Shown here one piece after another: positions 25,423 through 39,062 of a DNA stretch of 64,000 bases (position 1 is the stretch's first letter; each line of letters opens with the position of its first letter). The stretch lies in contig CANJRG010000006.1 in the NCBI GenBank assembly GCA_947476745.1, positions 1-64,000 on the forward strand. Direction: 5' to 3'. The DNA comes from Acidimicrobiia bacterium. GTDB lineage: Bacteria > Actinomycetota > Acidimicrobiia > Acidimicrobiales > CAIXPF01. A program made the translations under genes and the position numbers. The notes beneath the pieces are model-generated. The model saw only the letters and a list, made by a program, of their open reading frames with translations. It did no database searches and had not been told where the DNA came from.

Positions 25423-25875
25423 TCATCGGCCTCCGTCGCTGCTCGGCCACGTCTTCTGGCCCCGCGCCATGTTGGCGATGTCGGCCAGGGTGATCGCCTG
25501 CAGCATGGCCCGCATCCGACTGCCGACGTCGCCCCAGATGGACAGCAGCACACACTGGCCCTCGTGGTCGCAGGCCCCGTCGGCATGCGGCGCGCCGAAG
25601 TCGCCGGCGGCGATCGGTCCGTCCACGGCACCGACGATCTCGGCCAGGGTGATCTCGTCGGTGGGCCGGGCCAGGATGTACCCACCGCCGACCCCACGCT
25701 TGGACCGGACCAAGCCAGCGCCCTTCAGGGCGAGCAGGATCTGCTCGAGGTACGGCTGGGGCAGTGCCGTGCGCTCGGCGATGTCGCGCACCGAGTTGGG
25801 GCGTCCGTCGTCGGCGTGCAGCGCCAGCGACAGCAACGCGCGGCTGGCGTAATCGCCTCGGGTGGACACCTTCAT
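25423..25875 (-). CDS. Rrf2 family transcriptional regulator
   Basis: The 150-residue protein starts MKVSTRGDYASRALLSLALH, contains the winged helix SVRDIAERTALPQPYLEQIL and the wing KRGVGGGYILARP, and ends in a dimerisation helix, all standard for Rrf2 (IscR/NsrR/CymR) proteins. Iron-sulfur members have three cysteines; only two are present here (GACDHEGQC), so cluster binding is uncertain. The ATG at 25875 is where family similarity begins. It diverges from the phosphodiesterase-like gene, about 70 bp away. Confidence 0.88.
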   Translation of the reverse strand: MKVSTRGDYASRALLSLALHADDGRPNSVRDIAERTALPQPYLEQILLALKGAGLVRSKRGVGGGYILARPTDEITLAEIVGAVDGPIAAGDFGAPHADGACDHEGQCVLLSIWGDVGSRMRAMLQAITLADIANMARGQKTWPSSDGGR

Positions 25876-25948
25876 AACGTCATCGTAGGCGGCGGGCCCT
25901 CCGACGGGGGGACCGTGCGGCGCGGCACCGCTCGGCGGGCTGCGCGTC

Positions 25949-27139
25949 ATGCACGCCGACGCGTGCTCCTGGGGGTGGTTGGCCCCGGGGGCGGCCACCG
26001 GGCAAGCTGGGCCGGTGGTACCGCTGCCCGATGCCGAGGATCTTGACAGCTACGTCGTGCCCGACTACGCCGGGCGGTGCGTCAGCAACGTGGTACCGGC
26101 CCTGCTGGAATGGCCCGACCTCCCGCCGTGGCTGCCGGCGATCGCAACCGATGCCTCGCAGGTGGTGCTCCTGGTGCTCGATGGGCTGGGCTGGGACCAG
26201 CTGCAGCAGCATCGTGCGGTCATGCCGGTCCTGCACGGCTTCGAGGGCGACTTCATCACCACCGTTGCCCCGTCGACCACTGCGGCGGCGCTGACGTCGA
26301 TTGCCACCGGGCTGGCACCCGGGGAGCACGGCGTCGTTGGCTACCGGGTGTTGCTCGGCCACGACGTCGTGAACATGCTGCGCTGGACCATGGAGCGCGG
26401 CGACGCCCGCCGGACCCACCCGCCGGCCACGGTGCAGCCCCATGAGGCCTTCTGCGGCCAGCGACCGTGCATCGTGACCAAGGCCGAGTTCTCGACCACC
26501 GGCTTCACCGCGGCCCACCTGGCCGGGGCCCGATTCCACGGTTATCGCCAGTCCAGCTCGCTGGTCACCCAGGTCGTCGAGCTGGTCCGGGCGGGCGAGC
26601 CGTTCGTGTACGCCTACTACGACGGTATCGACAAGGTGTCCCACGAGTACGGGCTCGGCCGCTACTACCGGGCGGAGCTGCAGAGCGCCGACCGGCTGGT
26701 CGAGTGGTTGCTGGCCGAGCTGCCCGCCGGTACCGCCCTGCTGGTCACCGCCGATCACGGCCAGGTGGAGACCGGGACGAACGTCGTGCTGCCCCACCCC
26801 GACGTGTTGGCCGCCACGACGGTGCAGTCGGGCGAGGCTCGCTTCCGATGGTTCCACGCCCGTCCGGGTCGGGCGCGCGCCCTGCACGAGGCGGCGCTGA
26901 CCCACCACGGCGCCCATGCGTGGGTGCGTACCCGCGACGAGGTGCTGGCCGAGGGTTGGTTCGGGCCGGTGGTCGACGAGCAGCTCGCCGCCCGGCTCGG
27001 GGACGTGTGCCTGGTGGCGAAGGGAACGGTTGCGTTCGACGACCCTGCGGACACCGGCTCGTTCACTCTGGTCGGTCGTCACGGGTCGCTGACCCGGGCG
27101 GAGATGCTGGTCCCGCTGGTGGCAGCGCTCGCCCGCTGA
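25949..27139 (+). CDS. Alkaline phosphatase superfamily protein (nucleotide pyrophosphatase/phosphodiesterase-like)
   Basis: The 396-residue protein shows the two-metal site of the type I phosphodiesterase/nucleotide pyrophosphatase family: LVLDGLGWD with the first aspartate, a threonine nucleophile in VAPSTTAAALTSIATG, YYDGIDKVSHEYG, TADHGQVE and GRHGSLT. No signal peptide is evident, so it probably acts in the cytoplasm. The substrate is unknown. The start is uncertain; the first 20 or so residues are not conserved-looking, and a GTG near 26012 is an alternative. It lies between an Rrf2 regulator and bpa. Confidence 0.78.
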   Translation: MHADACSWGWLAPGAATGQAGPVVPLPDAEDLDSYVVPDYAGRCVSNVVPALLEWPDLPPWLPAIATDASQVVLLVLDGLGWDQLQQHRAVMPVLHGFEGDFITTVAPSTTAAALTSIATGLAPGEHGVVGYRVLLGHDVVNMLRWTMERGDARRTHPPATVQPHEAFCGQRPCIVTKAEFSTTGFTAAHLAGARFHGYRQSSSLVTQVVELVRAGEPFVYAYYDGIDKVSHEYGLGRYYRAELQSADRLVEWLLAELPAGTALLVTADHGQVETGTNVVLPHPDVLAATTVQSGEARFRWFHARPGRARALHEAALTHHGAHAWVRTRDEVLAEGWFGPVVDEQLAARLGDVCLVAKGTVAFDDPADTGSFTLVGRHGSLTRAEMLVPLVAALAR

Positions 27140-27157
27140 AGGTCGGCCCTGGCTAAC

Positions 27158-27682
27158 GTGTGCTGCGTGACCGTCGAGCCTGAACACCCCGAGATCATCG
27201 AGTCGACCGCTCCGGGAGCGGCGGTCGGGGAGACAGCCTCCCCGACCGAGGTGATCGAGCAGCCAGCCAAGATCATGCGGATCGGTTCGATGATCCGCCA
27301 GTTGCTCGAAGAGGTTCGCGGGGCCGAGCTCGACGAGCGCTCACGGGACCGCATGCGGGACATCTACGAGTTGTCGGTGAACGAGCTGGCCAGCACCCTC
27401 TCGCCCGATCTGCGTCTCGAGCTGGCCCGGCTGACCATGCCGTTCGCCGATGACGGTGCGCCCCCGTCGGGTGCCGAGCTGCGCATCGCCCAGGCCCAGC
27501 TGGTCGGGTGGCTCGAGGGGCTGTTCCAGGGCATCCAGGCGACGATGTTCGCCCAGCAGGTGATGGCCCGCCAGCAGCTCGAGCAGATGCGCCAGCTCCA
27601 ACCGGGTGACCCGCAGGGGCCGGGGATGGGTTCGGCCATGGGCCTGCCCGGTGGCGACCACCGACCCGGCACCTATCTCTGA
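27158..27682 (+). CDS. bpa: Bacterial proteasome activator (Bpa family)
   Basis: This 174-residue protein matches the actinobacterial Bpa/DUF2587 family. The core IMRIGSMIRQLLEEVRGAEL, the four-helix-bundle segment LRIAQAQLVGWLEGLFQGIQ, and a C-terminal PGTYL tail correspond to the known Mycobacterium protein, whose GQYL end docks into the 20S proteasome alpha ring and opens it for ATP-independent degradation. The related tail here suggests the host has a proteasome, though no proteasome subunit gene is in the window. GTG at 27158 or 27167 could be the start. Confidence 0.85.
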   Translation: MCCVTVEPEHPEIIESTAPGAAVGETASPTEVIEQPAKIMRIGSMIRQLLEEVRGAELDERSRDRMRDIYELSVNELASTLSPDLRLELARLTMPFADDGAPPSGAELRIAQAQLVGWLEGLFQGIQATMFAQQVMARQQLEQMRQLQPGDPQGPGMGSAMGLPGGDHRPGTYL

Positions 27683-27761
27683 CGCCGGCGCGTCGGCCGA
27701 CGCGTTCGGGCGGGCCGTGCCCCGCCGTTCCCGAGTAGCGTGCAAATCACCACGGTGTCAT

Positions 27762-27806
27762 TTGTCCACATCCTGGGGATGAACCCTGTGGACGGGCTGT
27801 GGATGA
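27762..27806. promoter_or_regulatory. Cluster of three DnaA-box-like sites upstream of dnaE1
   Basis: TTGTCCACA at 27762-27770 equals the DnaA box used in high-GC actinobacteria. TGTGGACGG (27787-27795) and TGTGGATGA (27798-27806) read as inverted boxes with two and one mismatches. All three fall within 45 bp, 31 bp before the dnaE1 ATG. DnaA could regulate replicase expression here. Confidence 0.5.
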
Positions 27807-27836
27807 CGCCCGGGTGAGAGCTAGGAGAACGCGTCC

Positions 27837-31370
<3,534 letters not shown>

Positions 31371-31437
31371 GGTGCCGCGAAGGGGTCGTGAGCTTGCATC
31401 CGGACAAGGGCAGAGACTGAACTGGTGTAATTGTGCA

Positions 31438-32154
31438 ATGCCTATGTTGGGGGCTGTAGCGACGATGGCGACCCTTGTCGTGACGAAGGACTGCACTGCA
31501 CTGAGCGATGCCGATCTCGCAGAGATGGCCGAGCTGTGCGGGGGATCGGGCTGTGCGTTCGAGATCGGTGTGCTGTCCAAGCAAGCCGAGTCCTGGGTTC
31601 TGGTCACCCTTGCCCGTGATCCCCATGACGCCCTGGTGGGCTACTCGTTTTGCACCCTCGAGCGCATCGGCGGGACGCCGAGCGTGTTGATCGGCCTGGC
31701 GTCGATCGAGATGCACGACCACCGCGAGGAGATCCTCGACTCGATCATGCGCGACCAGATGCGACGGGCTGTGCTGGCCTTCCCGGACGAGGACGTGCTG
31801 GTCGGATCCCGCCTGGCGACCCCGTCGACGTTCAGCGCGTTCGGCCGGTTCAACGAGGTGATCCCGCGACCCGGCCACAAGGCCAGTGGCGAGGAACGGG
31901 CCTGGGGCCGCCGTCTGGCCAAGCGGTTCGGCATCGAGACCGCCAGCTACAACGACCGTGCCTTCACCGTGTCCGGCGACGGCTCACCCTCGCCGATCTT
32001 CGACTACGTCGCCCCCGACCACTACGTGGTCGAGGTCGAGGTGGCAGCCCTGTTCGACCCGCTGGACCCCACCGCCGGCGACGTGCTCATCGGCTTCGGT
32101 TGGGCCATGGCCGAGGACCTCGACGCCCTGCTGAAGGAGACCGGCGGCCTCTGA
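31438..32154 (+). CDS. Conserved hypothetical protein, possibly GNAT-like
   Basis: I do not recognise this 229-238-residue soluble protein. A segment LVGYSFCTLERIGGTPSVLIGLASI, followed by helix-rich sequence (DSIMRDQMRRAVLAFPDEDVLVGSRLATP), resembles the strand-strand-helix order of GNAT acetyltransferases, but no clear acetyl-CoA loop is visible. Three in-frame ATGs (31438, 31444, 31465) are possible. An extended -10-like TGGTGTAAT ends at 31431, which would place a transcription start at or next to the first ATG, a possible leaderless message. It lies between dnaE1 and the SMP-30-like gene. Confidence 0.6.
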   Translation: MPMLGAVATMATLVVTKDCTALSDADLAEMAELCGGSGCAFEIGVLSKQAESWVLVTLARDPHDALVGYSFCTLERIGGTPSVLIGLASIEMHDHREEILDSIMRDQMRRAVLAFPDEDVLVGSRLATPSTFSAFGRFNEVIPRPGHKASGEERAWGRRLAKRFGIETASYNDRAFTVSGDGSPSPIFDYVAPDHYVVEVEVAALFDPLDPTAGDVLIGFGWAMAEDLDALLKETGGL

Positions 32155-32168
32155 GCCGCTCAGCCGCC

Positions 32169-33002
32169 ATGACCACCATCGAATCCCTCTGTTGGGGCTA
32201 CGGCCTGCTGGAAGGTCCTCGCGTCGACGCCGAGGACAACCTCTACTTCTCCGACGTGCCCAACGGCGGGGTGTACTGCCGTCGGCCCGACGGCACCGTC
32301 GATCTGGTCATCCCCAAGCGGCGCGGCGTCGGCGGCATCGCCCTGCACGCCGACGGCGGGCTGGTGGTATCGGGGCGTGACATCAGCCATGTCCGCAACG
32401 GGGAGAGCCGGCAACTCGCCGTCTTCGATGGGATTGGGACCAACGACCTGTTCGTGGATGCGGCCGGACGGGTGGTGGTCGGCACGCTGATGACGAACCC
32501 CTTCGACATGGACGGCGAGCGCAAGACCGGCGACTGCTGGCGGATCGACGCTCCCGGGGTGACCACCAAGCTCTACGGCGGGATCGGACTCACCAACGGG
32601 ATCGGCTATTCGCCCGACGGCACGGTGATCTACCACGCCGATACCACCGCCAACGCCATCGTCGCCCACGACGTGGCGGCCGACGGCACCTGCGGGAACC
32701 GTCGCAACCTGGTCCAGCGGCCGGGCTTCCAGCCCGACGGGCTCGCCGTGGATGAGGCCGGTGTGGTGTGGGCCGCCGAGTTCGGGGGCGGGTGCGTGAC
32801 CGGCTTCGGGCCCGACGGCTCCGTCGTGGGCTCGGTCTGGGTGCCGGCCAAACAGATCACCTCGGTGTGCTTCGGCGGGCCCGATCGACGGGATCTCTAC
32901 ATCGTGACGGCCGACAACACCGAGGACCGAAGCCGGGCCGGCACGGTGTTCCGGACCCGGGCCGACGTGCCCGGCGTCGCGGTGCCGCTGGCCCGCATCT
33001 GA
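32169..33002 (+). CDS. SMP-30/gluconolactonase family protein
   Basis: The 277-residue beta-propeller protein has the three metal-binding positions of the SMP-30/gluconolactonase family: Glu15 in GLLEGPR, the asparagine of GLTNGIGYSPDG, and the aspartate in QPDGLAVDEAG. AGTVFRTRADVPGV near the end is also typical. Family members hydrolyse sugar lactones or related esters using a divalent metal. There is no signal peptide. ATG at 32169 comes 14 bases after the previous stop. The substrate cannot be read from sequence, and the neighbours do not suggest a pathway. Confidence 0.82.
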   Translation: MTTIESLCWGYGLLEGPRVDAEDNLYFSDVPNGGVYCRRPDGTVDLVIPKRRGVGGIALHADGGLVVSGRDISHVRNGESRQLAVFDGIGTNDLFVDAAGRVVVGTLMTNPFDMDGERKTGDCWRIDAPGVTTKLYGGIGLTNGIGYSPDGTVIYHADTTANAIVAHDVAADGTCGNRRNLVQRPGFQPDGLAVDEAGVVWAAEFGGGCVTGFGPDGSVVGSVWVPAKQITSVCFGGPDRRDLYIVTADNTEDRSRAGTVFRTRADVPGVAVPLARI

Positions 33003-33037
33003 GTCCGGGCCCCTTCGGCCCCCGCGACGGCCGCACC

Positions 33038-33685
33038 GTGGAGTTCCTCGACGTGGTGTACGGCCGTCGTATGTGTCGTTCCTTCGACGGAATCCCGCTC
33101 GACCCGGCCGTTGTCGATGGACTGCTGCTCGCCGCCCAACGGGCACCCGCGGCGGGCAACACCCAGGGTTGGCAGTTCCTCGTGCTCGACGATCCAGAAG
33201 CGGTTGCGCGCTACTGGGCCGCCACCCTGCCCGAGTCTCGACGCGCCCGGTTCCCCTGGCCGGGGTTGCTCCGGGCGCCGGTGCTGATCGTGCCGTGCGC
33301 CGATGCATCGGCCTACGTCACCCGCTACGGGGAAGCGGACAAGGCGCAGCGGGTGGCCGCCAGCGGCGGCGAGAAGGCGGCATTGGCCTCCACGGCGGAA
33401 GCCTGGGCGGTGCCGTACTGGATGGTCGACACCGCCATGGCCACCATGACCCTGCTGCTCGGTGCGGTCGATGCCGGTCTCGGCGCGTGCTTCTTCGGGC
33501 AGTTCGAGCACGAGCCGGCGGTGCGCGCGGCCTTCGGTATCCCCGATGCGTTCCAGCCCATCGGCACCGTGGCGCTGGGCCGGCCCGATTACGCCGACCG
33601 TTCGAGCCGCTCGGTCCGGCAGCGGCCTCGACCCCCGATCGACCACGTCGTGCATCGCGGTCGCTGGGGTTCAGCGGAGCGCTGA
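33038..33685 (+). CDS. Nitroreductase family protein
   Basis: The 215-residue protein has the FMN-binding features of nitroreductases: YGRRMCRSFDGIPLD at the start (phosphate-contacting arginines), LLLAAQRAPAAGNTQGWQFLVL, and GAVDAGLGACFFGQFE near residue 155. These enzymes reduce nitroaromatics, quinones or flavins with NAD(P)H, usually as dimers. GTG at 33038 is the most sensible start. It converges with the phosphatase gene, with ten bases between stops. Confidence 0.82.
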   Translation: MEFLDVVYGRRMCRSFDGIPLDPAVVDGLLLAAQRAPAAGNTQGWQFLVLDDPEAVARYWAATLPESRRARFPWPGLLRAPVLIVPCADASAYVTRYGEADKAQRVAASGGEKAALASTAEAWAVPYWMVDTAMATMTLLLGAVDAGLGACFFGQFEHEPAVRAAFGIPDAFQPIGTVALGRPDYADRSSRSVRQRPRPPIDHVVHRGRWGSAER

Positions 33686-33695
33686 CCGACGCTGG

Positions 33696-34289
33696 TCAGC
33701 CCGGCTGGGCGTTTCCGAAGAGCAGCTCCACCGCGCCTTCGCACAGCAGGGCCAGCTCGTCGCAGATGGCCACGAAACCGGCTTGGGGGCCGCCCTGCGG
33801 GTCGGCGACCTCGTCGGCCTCGTTGGTCGTCAGCAGCTCGACCGGGTCACGACCGATGCTGATGCGCTGCAGGTAGCGATCCAGCGGCTCGTAGGCGTAG
33901 CGGGCGTCGGTGCGCAACGCCCGCCGCAGGAACTCCTTGAGGGTGAAGGTCTTGTCGAAGGCACCCGGCGCCATCAACGCCGCCACCCGGAGATGGGCGC
34001 GTTCCATGGTCAGCACCAGCTCGGCGTCGGCGACGAGCTCGGGGGTCAGGGTACGTGAGCGATGGCTCTCGGCATCGATGCCACGGGCCCGCAGCACCGC
34101 CAGCGTGGCGGGAGATGCCCGGTGGCCCGGGCGGAGCAGGGTCGACGCCGAGCCGACGGTCAGCTCGAGGCCGCGAGTTGCGGCGAGGTGGCTGGTGAGC
34201 GCGGCCGCCATGGGGGAGCGGTTGACGTTGGCGGTGCACACGTAGACGATGACGATGGCGGCAATCCTAGGGCCGGTAACCTCGACCAT
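33696..34289 (-). CDS. Low-molecular-weight protein-tyrosine phosphatase family protein
   Basis: The 197-residue protein has the CX5R phosphatase loop as VCTANVNRSPMAAAL close to its N-terminus, with the family's usual VCxxNxxRSPM pattern, and the general-acid aspartate in VADPQGG near the C-terminus. Such enzymes dephosphorylate tyrosines or act on arsenate. The ATG at 34289 sits just before the core; it is separated by one base from the GTG of the divergent YcaQ-like gene if that start is used. An insertion of about 30 residues between the loop and the acid (FTLKEFLRRALRTDARY) is common in actinobacterial members. Confidence 0.8.
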   Translation of the reverse strand: MVEVTGPRIAAIVIVYVCTANVNRSPMAAALTSHLAATRGLELTVGSASTLLRPGHRASPATLAVLRARGIDAESHRSRTLTPELVADAELVLTMERAHLRVAALMAPGAFDKTFTLKEFLRRALRTDARYAYEPLDRYLQRISIGRDPVELLTTNEADEVADPQGGPQAGFVAICDELALLCEGAVELLFGNAQPG

Positions 34290-34290
34290 C

Positions 34291-35541
34291 GTGTCCAACC
34301 GGCCTGTGACCCTGTCAGCGGCCGAGGCGCGTCGCCTGGCGCTGGCCGCCCAGGGGTTCGATCGGCCCCGGCCGCGAGGTCGGGTCGATCGTCGCCACGT
34401 GCGCAGCGTGCTCGACCGGGTCGGCGTGGTCCAGATCGACTCGGTCAACATCGTCGCCCGTAGCCACGATCTGCCGCTGTACGCCCGGCTGGGAAGCCAT
34501 CCGCGCAACAGCCTGGTTGCGGCCACCCATCGGGGGGAGGTCTTCGAGTACTGGGGGCACGAGGCCAGCTTCATCCCCGTCGAGTGTCACCCGCTGTTCC
34601 GCCACCGGATGGCCGCGGCCGCGGCCGGCGCGGCCTGGTCGGGTCTGGTGCGGCTGGCCGCCACACGGCCGCAGTTCATCGAGGACGTGTTCGCCGAAGC
34701 CGCCGAACGCGGGCCGCTTTCGGCAGGCGAGCTGTCGATGGGTGGCGGTCGTACCGGACCGTGGTGGGGCTGGAACGACGCTAAGAAGGCCCTCGAGTGG
34801 CTGTTCTGGTGCGGCCGGTTGAGCGCCCGACGACGGCCCACGTTCGAGCGTGAGTATGCGCTGCCCCAACGGATAGTGCCGGCGTCGGTCCTGGCGTTGC
34901 CCACCCCCGACCCGGCCGAGCAGCGGCGCGAGTTGTTGCTGCGCGCCGCCCGCAGCCTCGGGGTCGCCACTGCGACCGATCTTGCCGACTACTTCCGCAT
35001 CAAGGCCGCGCTGGCCCGCCCGTTGCTCGACGAGCTGGTCGAGGACGGTCGTCTGGTGGCGGCCGAGGTCGAGGGCTGGCGGGGCCGTGGCTACCTGTGG
35101 CCGGGAGCGCGACTGCCACGTCGCATCACTGCCCGAGCGCTGCTGTCCCCGTTCGACTCGCTGGTGTGGGAGCGGGACCGCACCGAACGGCTCTTCGGGT
35201 TCCGCTACCGGCTCGAGTTCTACACACCGGCCGCGCGGCGTACCTACGGCTACTACGTGATGCCGTTCCTGCTCGGCGACGCGCTCCCCGCCCGGGTCGA
35301 CCTCAAGGCTGACCGGCGGCGCGGGCGTCTGCTGGTGCTCGGTGCCTTCGCCGAACCGTCGGTCGCCCTCGACGGCCTTCGCGACGGCCGGCGCTCGGGC
35401 CGGCTCGCGGCGGGCATGGTGGCCGAGGAACTGGCCGCCGAGCTGTCGTGCCTTGCCGGTTTCCTCGGTCTCGACGGCATCGACGTGACGCCGCGCGGCG
35501 ACCTCGGCCCGGTGCTTGCCGCTGTGACCGCACCGGGCTGA
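34291..35541 (+). CDS. YcaQ-like DNA glycosylase (HTH_42 winged-helix protein)
   Basis: This roughly 416-residue protein matches the YcaQ/HTH_42 family of winged-helix DNA glycosylases that remove crosslinked or alkylated bases. Typical features are VGVVQIDSVNIVARSHDLPL, with the QxD catalytic motif, the FEYWGHEASFIP segment, LSPFDSLVWERDRTERLF, and YGYYVMPFLLGDALPARVDL. GTG at 34291 is chosen; ATGs at 34249 and 34255 would overlap the divergent phosphatase gene. The specific lesion repaired is unknown. Confidence 0.85.
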   Translation: MSNRPVTLSAAEARRLALAAQGFDRPRPRGRVDRRHVRSVLDRVGVVQIDSVNIVARSHDLPLYARLGSHPRNSLVAATHRGEVFEYWGHEASFIPVECHPLFRHRMAAAAAGAAWSGLVRLAATRPQFIEDVFAEAAERGPLSAGELSMGGGRTGPWWGWNDAKKALEWLFWCGRLSARRRPTFEREYALPQRIVPASVLALPTPDPAEQRRELLLRAARSLGVATATDLADYFRIKAALARPLLDELVEDGRLVAAEVEGWRGRGYLWPGARLPRRITARALLSPFDSLVWERDRTERLFGFRYRLEFYTPAARRTYGYYVMPFLLGDALPARVDLKADRRRGRLLVLGAFAEPSVALDGLRDGRRSGRLAAGMVAEELAAELSCLAGFLGLDGIDVTPRGDLGPVLAAVTAPG

Positions 35542-35586
35542 ACCGGCGGGCCAGCCGGTGATTGCTGCGGTTGCGGCCGCGGTCGC

Positions 35587-36690
35587 TCAGAGCGCGGCCC
35601 GGCGTACCTTGCCCAATGCGGTGCGGGGCAGGGCATCGACCAGCTCGATGGCGCCCGGTGCGCAGTAGGGGGCGAGCTCGGCTTTCACCGCGTCCCGCAC
35701 GGCCTGCAGGGTCGGGGGCCGGCCGTTGGGCACGATCACCGCGGTCACCTGCCGGCCCCACTCCGGGTGTGCACGGCCGACCACCGCCACCTCCGCCACC
35801 CCGTCGAGGCGGGCCACGATCCGCTCGACCGGGTCCGGCCACACCTTCTGGGCGCCGGTGATGATGAGGTCGTCGGTGCGGCCGTAGACCCGCACGAAGC
35901 CGTCTGCGTCGACGCTTCCGCCGTCCCCGGTCGCGAACCAGCCGTCGGCGTTGCGGGGGTCGACACCGTCGCGGTAGGCCCGCAGCAGCATGGCGCCGCG
36001 GACCTGGAGTTCGCCGTGTTGCTCGCGGACCTCGACCCCGGGCAGCGGCCAACCGTCGTAGACGATCCCGCTTCCGGTCTCGGTCAGGCCGTAGGTGGTG
36101 ACCACGTTCGCGGCCAACTGCTGCGGCGGGGCCGAGCCACCGAGCACGATGCGCTCGAAGCGGTCGGCCCGATCGCCGAGGCGCTGTAGCGCGGTGGGCA
36201 CCAGCGATAGGTGGGTCGCTGTCGAGGCCAGGGCGGTCTCGACGTCGAACCCGTCGACCACCGTGAGACCGGTACCGGCCCACAAGGCCCGCAAGACCAC
36301 TGAGAGCCCGCCGATGTGGGCGAGCGGGAGGCAGGCCAGCCAGTGATGGCGGTCCGGGTCGATGCCGAGATGGGCCGAGGTCGCCGCTGCGGACGCGGCG
36401 ATACTCGCATGGGTGTGGACCACCCCCTTTGGCTCGCCGGTGGTCCCCGAGGTGGCCATCACCAGAGCGTCGCCGTCCTGCAGCGGTCGGGCGTCGGCGG
36501 GGTCGAGTCGGCGGCGGCCGTTCCCTTCCACGATCCAGGCCGGCCCGAGCCCGGCCAGCAGGCGGGCCACGGCCTGCTCGGGCAGGCGGCGGTCGACGGG
36601 CAGCACGGCGTCGCCGTCGGCCCAGGCCCGACGGACCTCCTCGACGAAACGGTCCCCGCCAGGTAGGGCGATGGCGATCAGGTCGTGCAC
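35587..36690 (-). CDS. menE: o-Succinylbenzoate-CoA ligase MenE
   Basis: MenE activates o-succinylbenzoate with ATP and CoA in menaquinone synthesis. The 367-residue protein has the adenylation loop VMATSGTTGEPKGVVHTH, YGLTETGSG, WFATGDGG, YGRTDDLIITGAQKV and the terminal lysine motif LPRTALGKVRR. It is shorter than many MenE proteins at the N-terminus, as is usual in actinobacteria. GTG at 36690 has GGGAGAA upstream; the longer frame reads into the preceding gene. Its position 16 bases after the YyaL gene suggests one transcript. The second AMP-binding protein in the window (near 53 kb) looks fatty-acyl-type. Confidence 0.82.
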   Translation of the reverse strand: MHDLIAIALPGGDRFVEEVRRAWADGDAVLPVDRRLPEQAVARLLAGLGPAWIVEGNGRRRLDPADARPLQDGDALVMATSGTTGEPKGVVHTHASIAASAAATSAHLGIDPDRHHWLACLPLAHIGGLSVVLRALWAGTGLTVVDGFDVETALASTATHLSLVPTALQRLGDRADRFERIVLGGSAPPQQLAANVVTTYGLTETGSGIVYDGWPLPGVEVREQHGELQVRGAMLLRAYRDGVDPRNADGWFATGDGGSVDADGFVRVYGRTDDLIITGAQKVWPDPVERIVARLDGVAEVAVVGRAHPEWGRQVTAVIVPNGRPPTLQAVRDAVKAELAPYCAPGAIELVDALPRTALGKVRRAAL

Positions 36691-36706
36691 GTGGCTTTTC
36701 TCCCGG

Positions 36707-38704
<1,998 letters not shown>

Positions 38705-38775
38705 TGCCCGAGGCTAGGCGCCGCGTCGCGCATGCTCGGACGTCGGCACAATTGGGGAAATGCGGTGGCTCCGTT

Positions 38776-38940
38776 CAAGGAGATGCCCTGCCGCGTCGAG
38801 AACCTGCATGTCCTAGCGACCAAAGCCCACCTCGGGAGCTGGGACGAAGCGCCTGAGCCGGCATCCCGCCCGCCAATGGCTCGGCGCACTCAAGAGATGC
38901 CCGACCAGAGTCGCCGCTCCGGTCGGGCATCTTGTCTTTT
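38776..38940 (+). ncRNA. Candidate small RNA ending in an intrinsic terminator
   Basis: No protein gene on the plus strand explains the terminator at 38895-38940. Upstream lies a second hairpin, gcgcctgagcc (38849-38859) with ggctcggcgc (38878-38887), with a C-rich 18-base loop. A further copy of the terminator's left arm, agatgccc at 38781-38788, could pair with gggcatct (38925-38932) instead, a possible alternative fold. The 5' end and promoter are not visible; the start given is only the first structured element. It does not resemble tmRNA, SRP RNA or RNase P RNA. Confidence 0.4.
38895..38940 (+). terminator. Strong intrinsic terminator
   Basis: agatgcccgacc (38895-38906) pairs perfectly with ggtcgggcatct (38921-38932) around a 14-base loop, followed by tgtctttt. 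The T-tract orients it to the plus strand. Confidence 0.8.
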
Positions 38941-38974
38941 CTCGAGCATGCGGGACATCACCGATCATCCATAC

Positions 38975-39005
38975 CGGCTGGTTCGTGTAACGGCTGGTTC
39001 GTGTA
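38975..39005 (+). repeat. Tandem 15-nt direct repeat
   Basis: cggctggttcgtgta occurs at 38975-38989 and again at 38991-39005, a 16-bp period, in the gap between the EAL gene and the YyaL gene. Together with the RNA candidate it accounts for the structured part of the 358-bp gap; I see no gene in the rest. It could be an operator pair for the leftward YyaL-menE unit, but it is about 270 bp from that start. Confidence 0.6.
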
Positions 39006-39062
39006 CCGGACATATCTACCGGAATGGCGGGCGGGCCGGGGACGTGCCCCTGGAGGGTCCGC

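Noticed and set aside
35542-35559. 6-bp hairpin between the YcaQ-like gene and menE
   Set aside because: It lacks a T-tract on either strand and is within the range expected by chance at this GC content.
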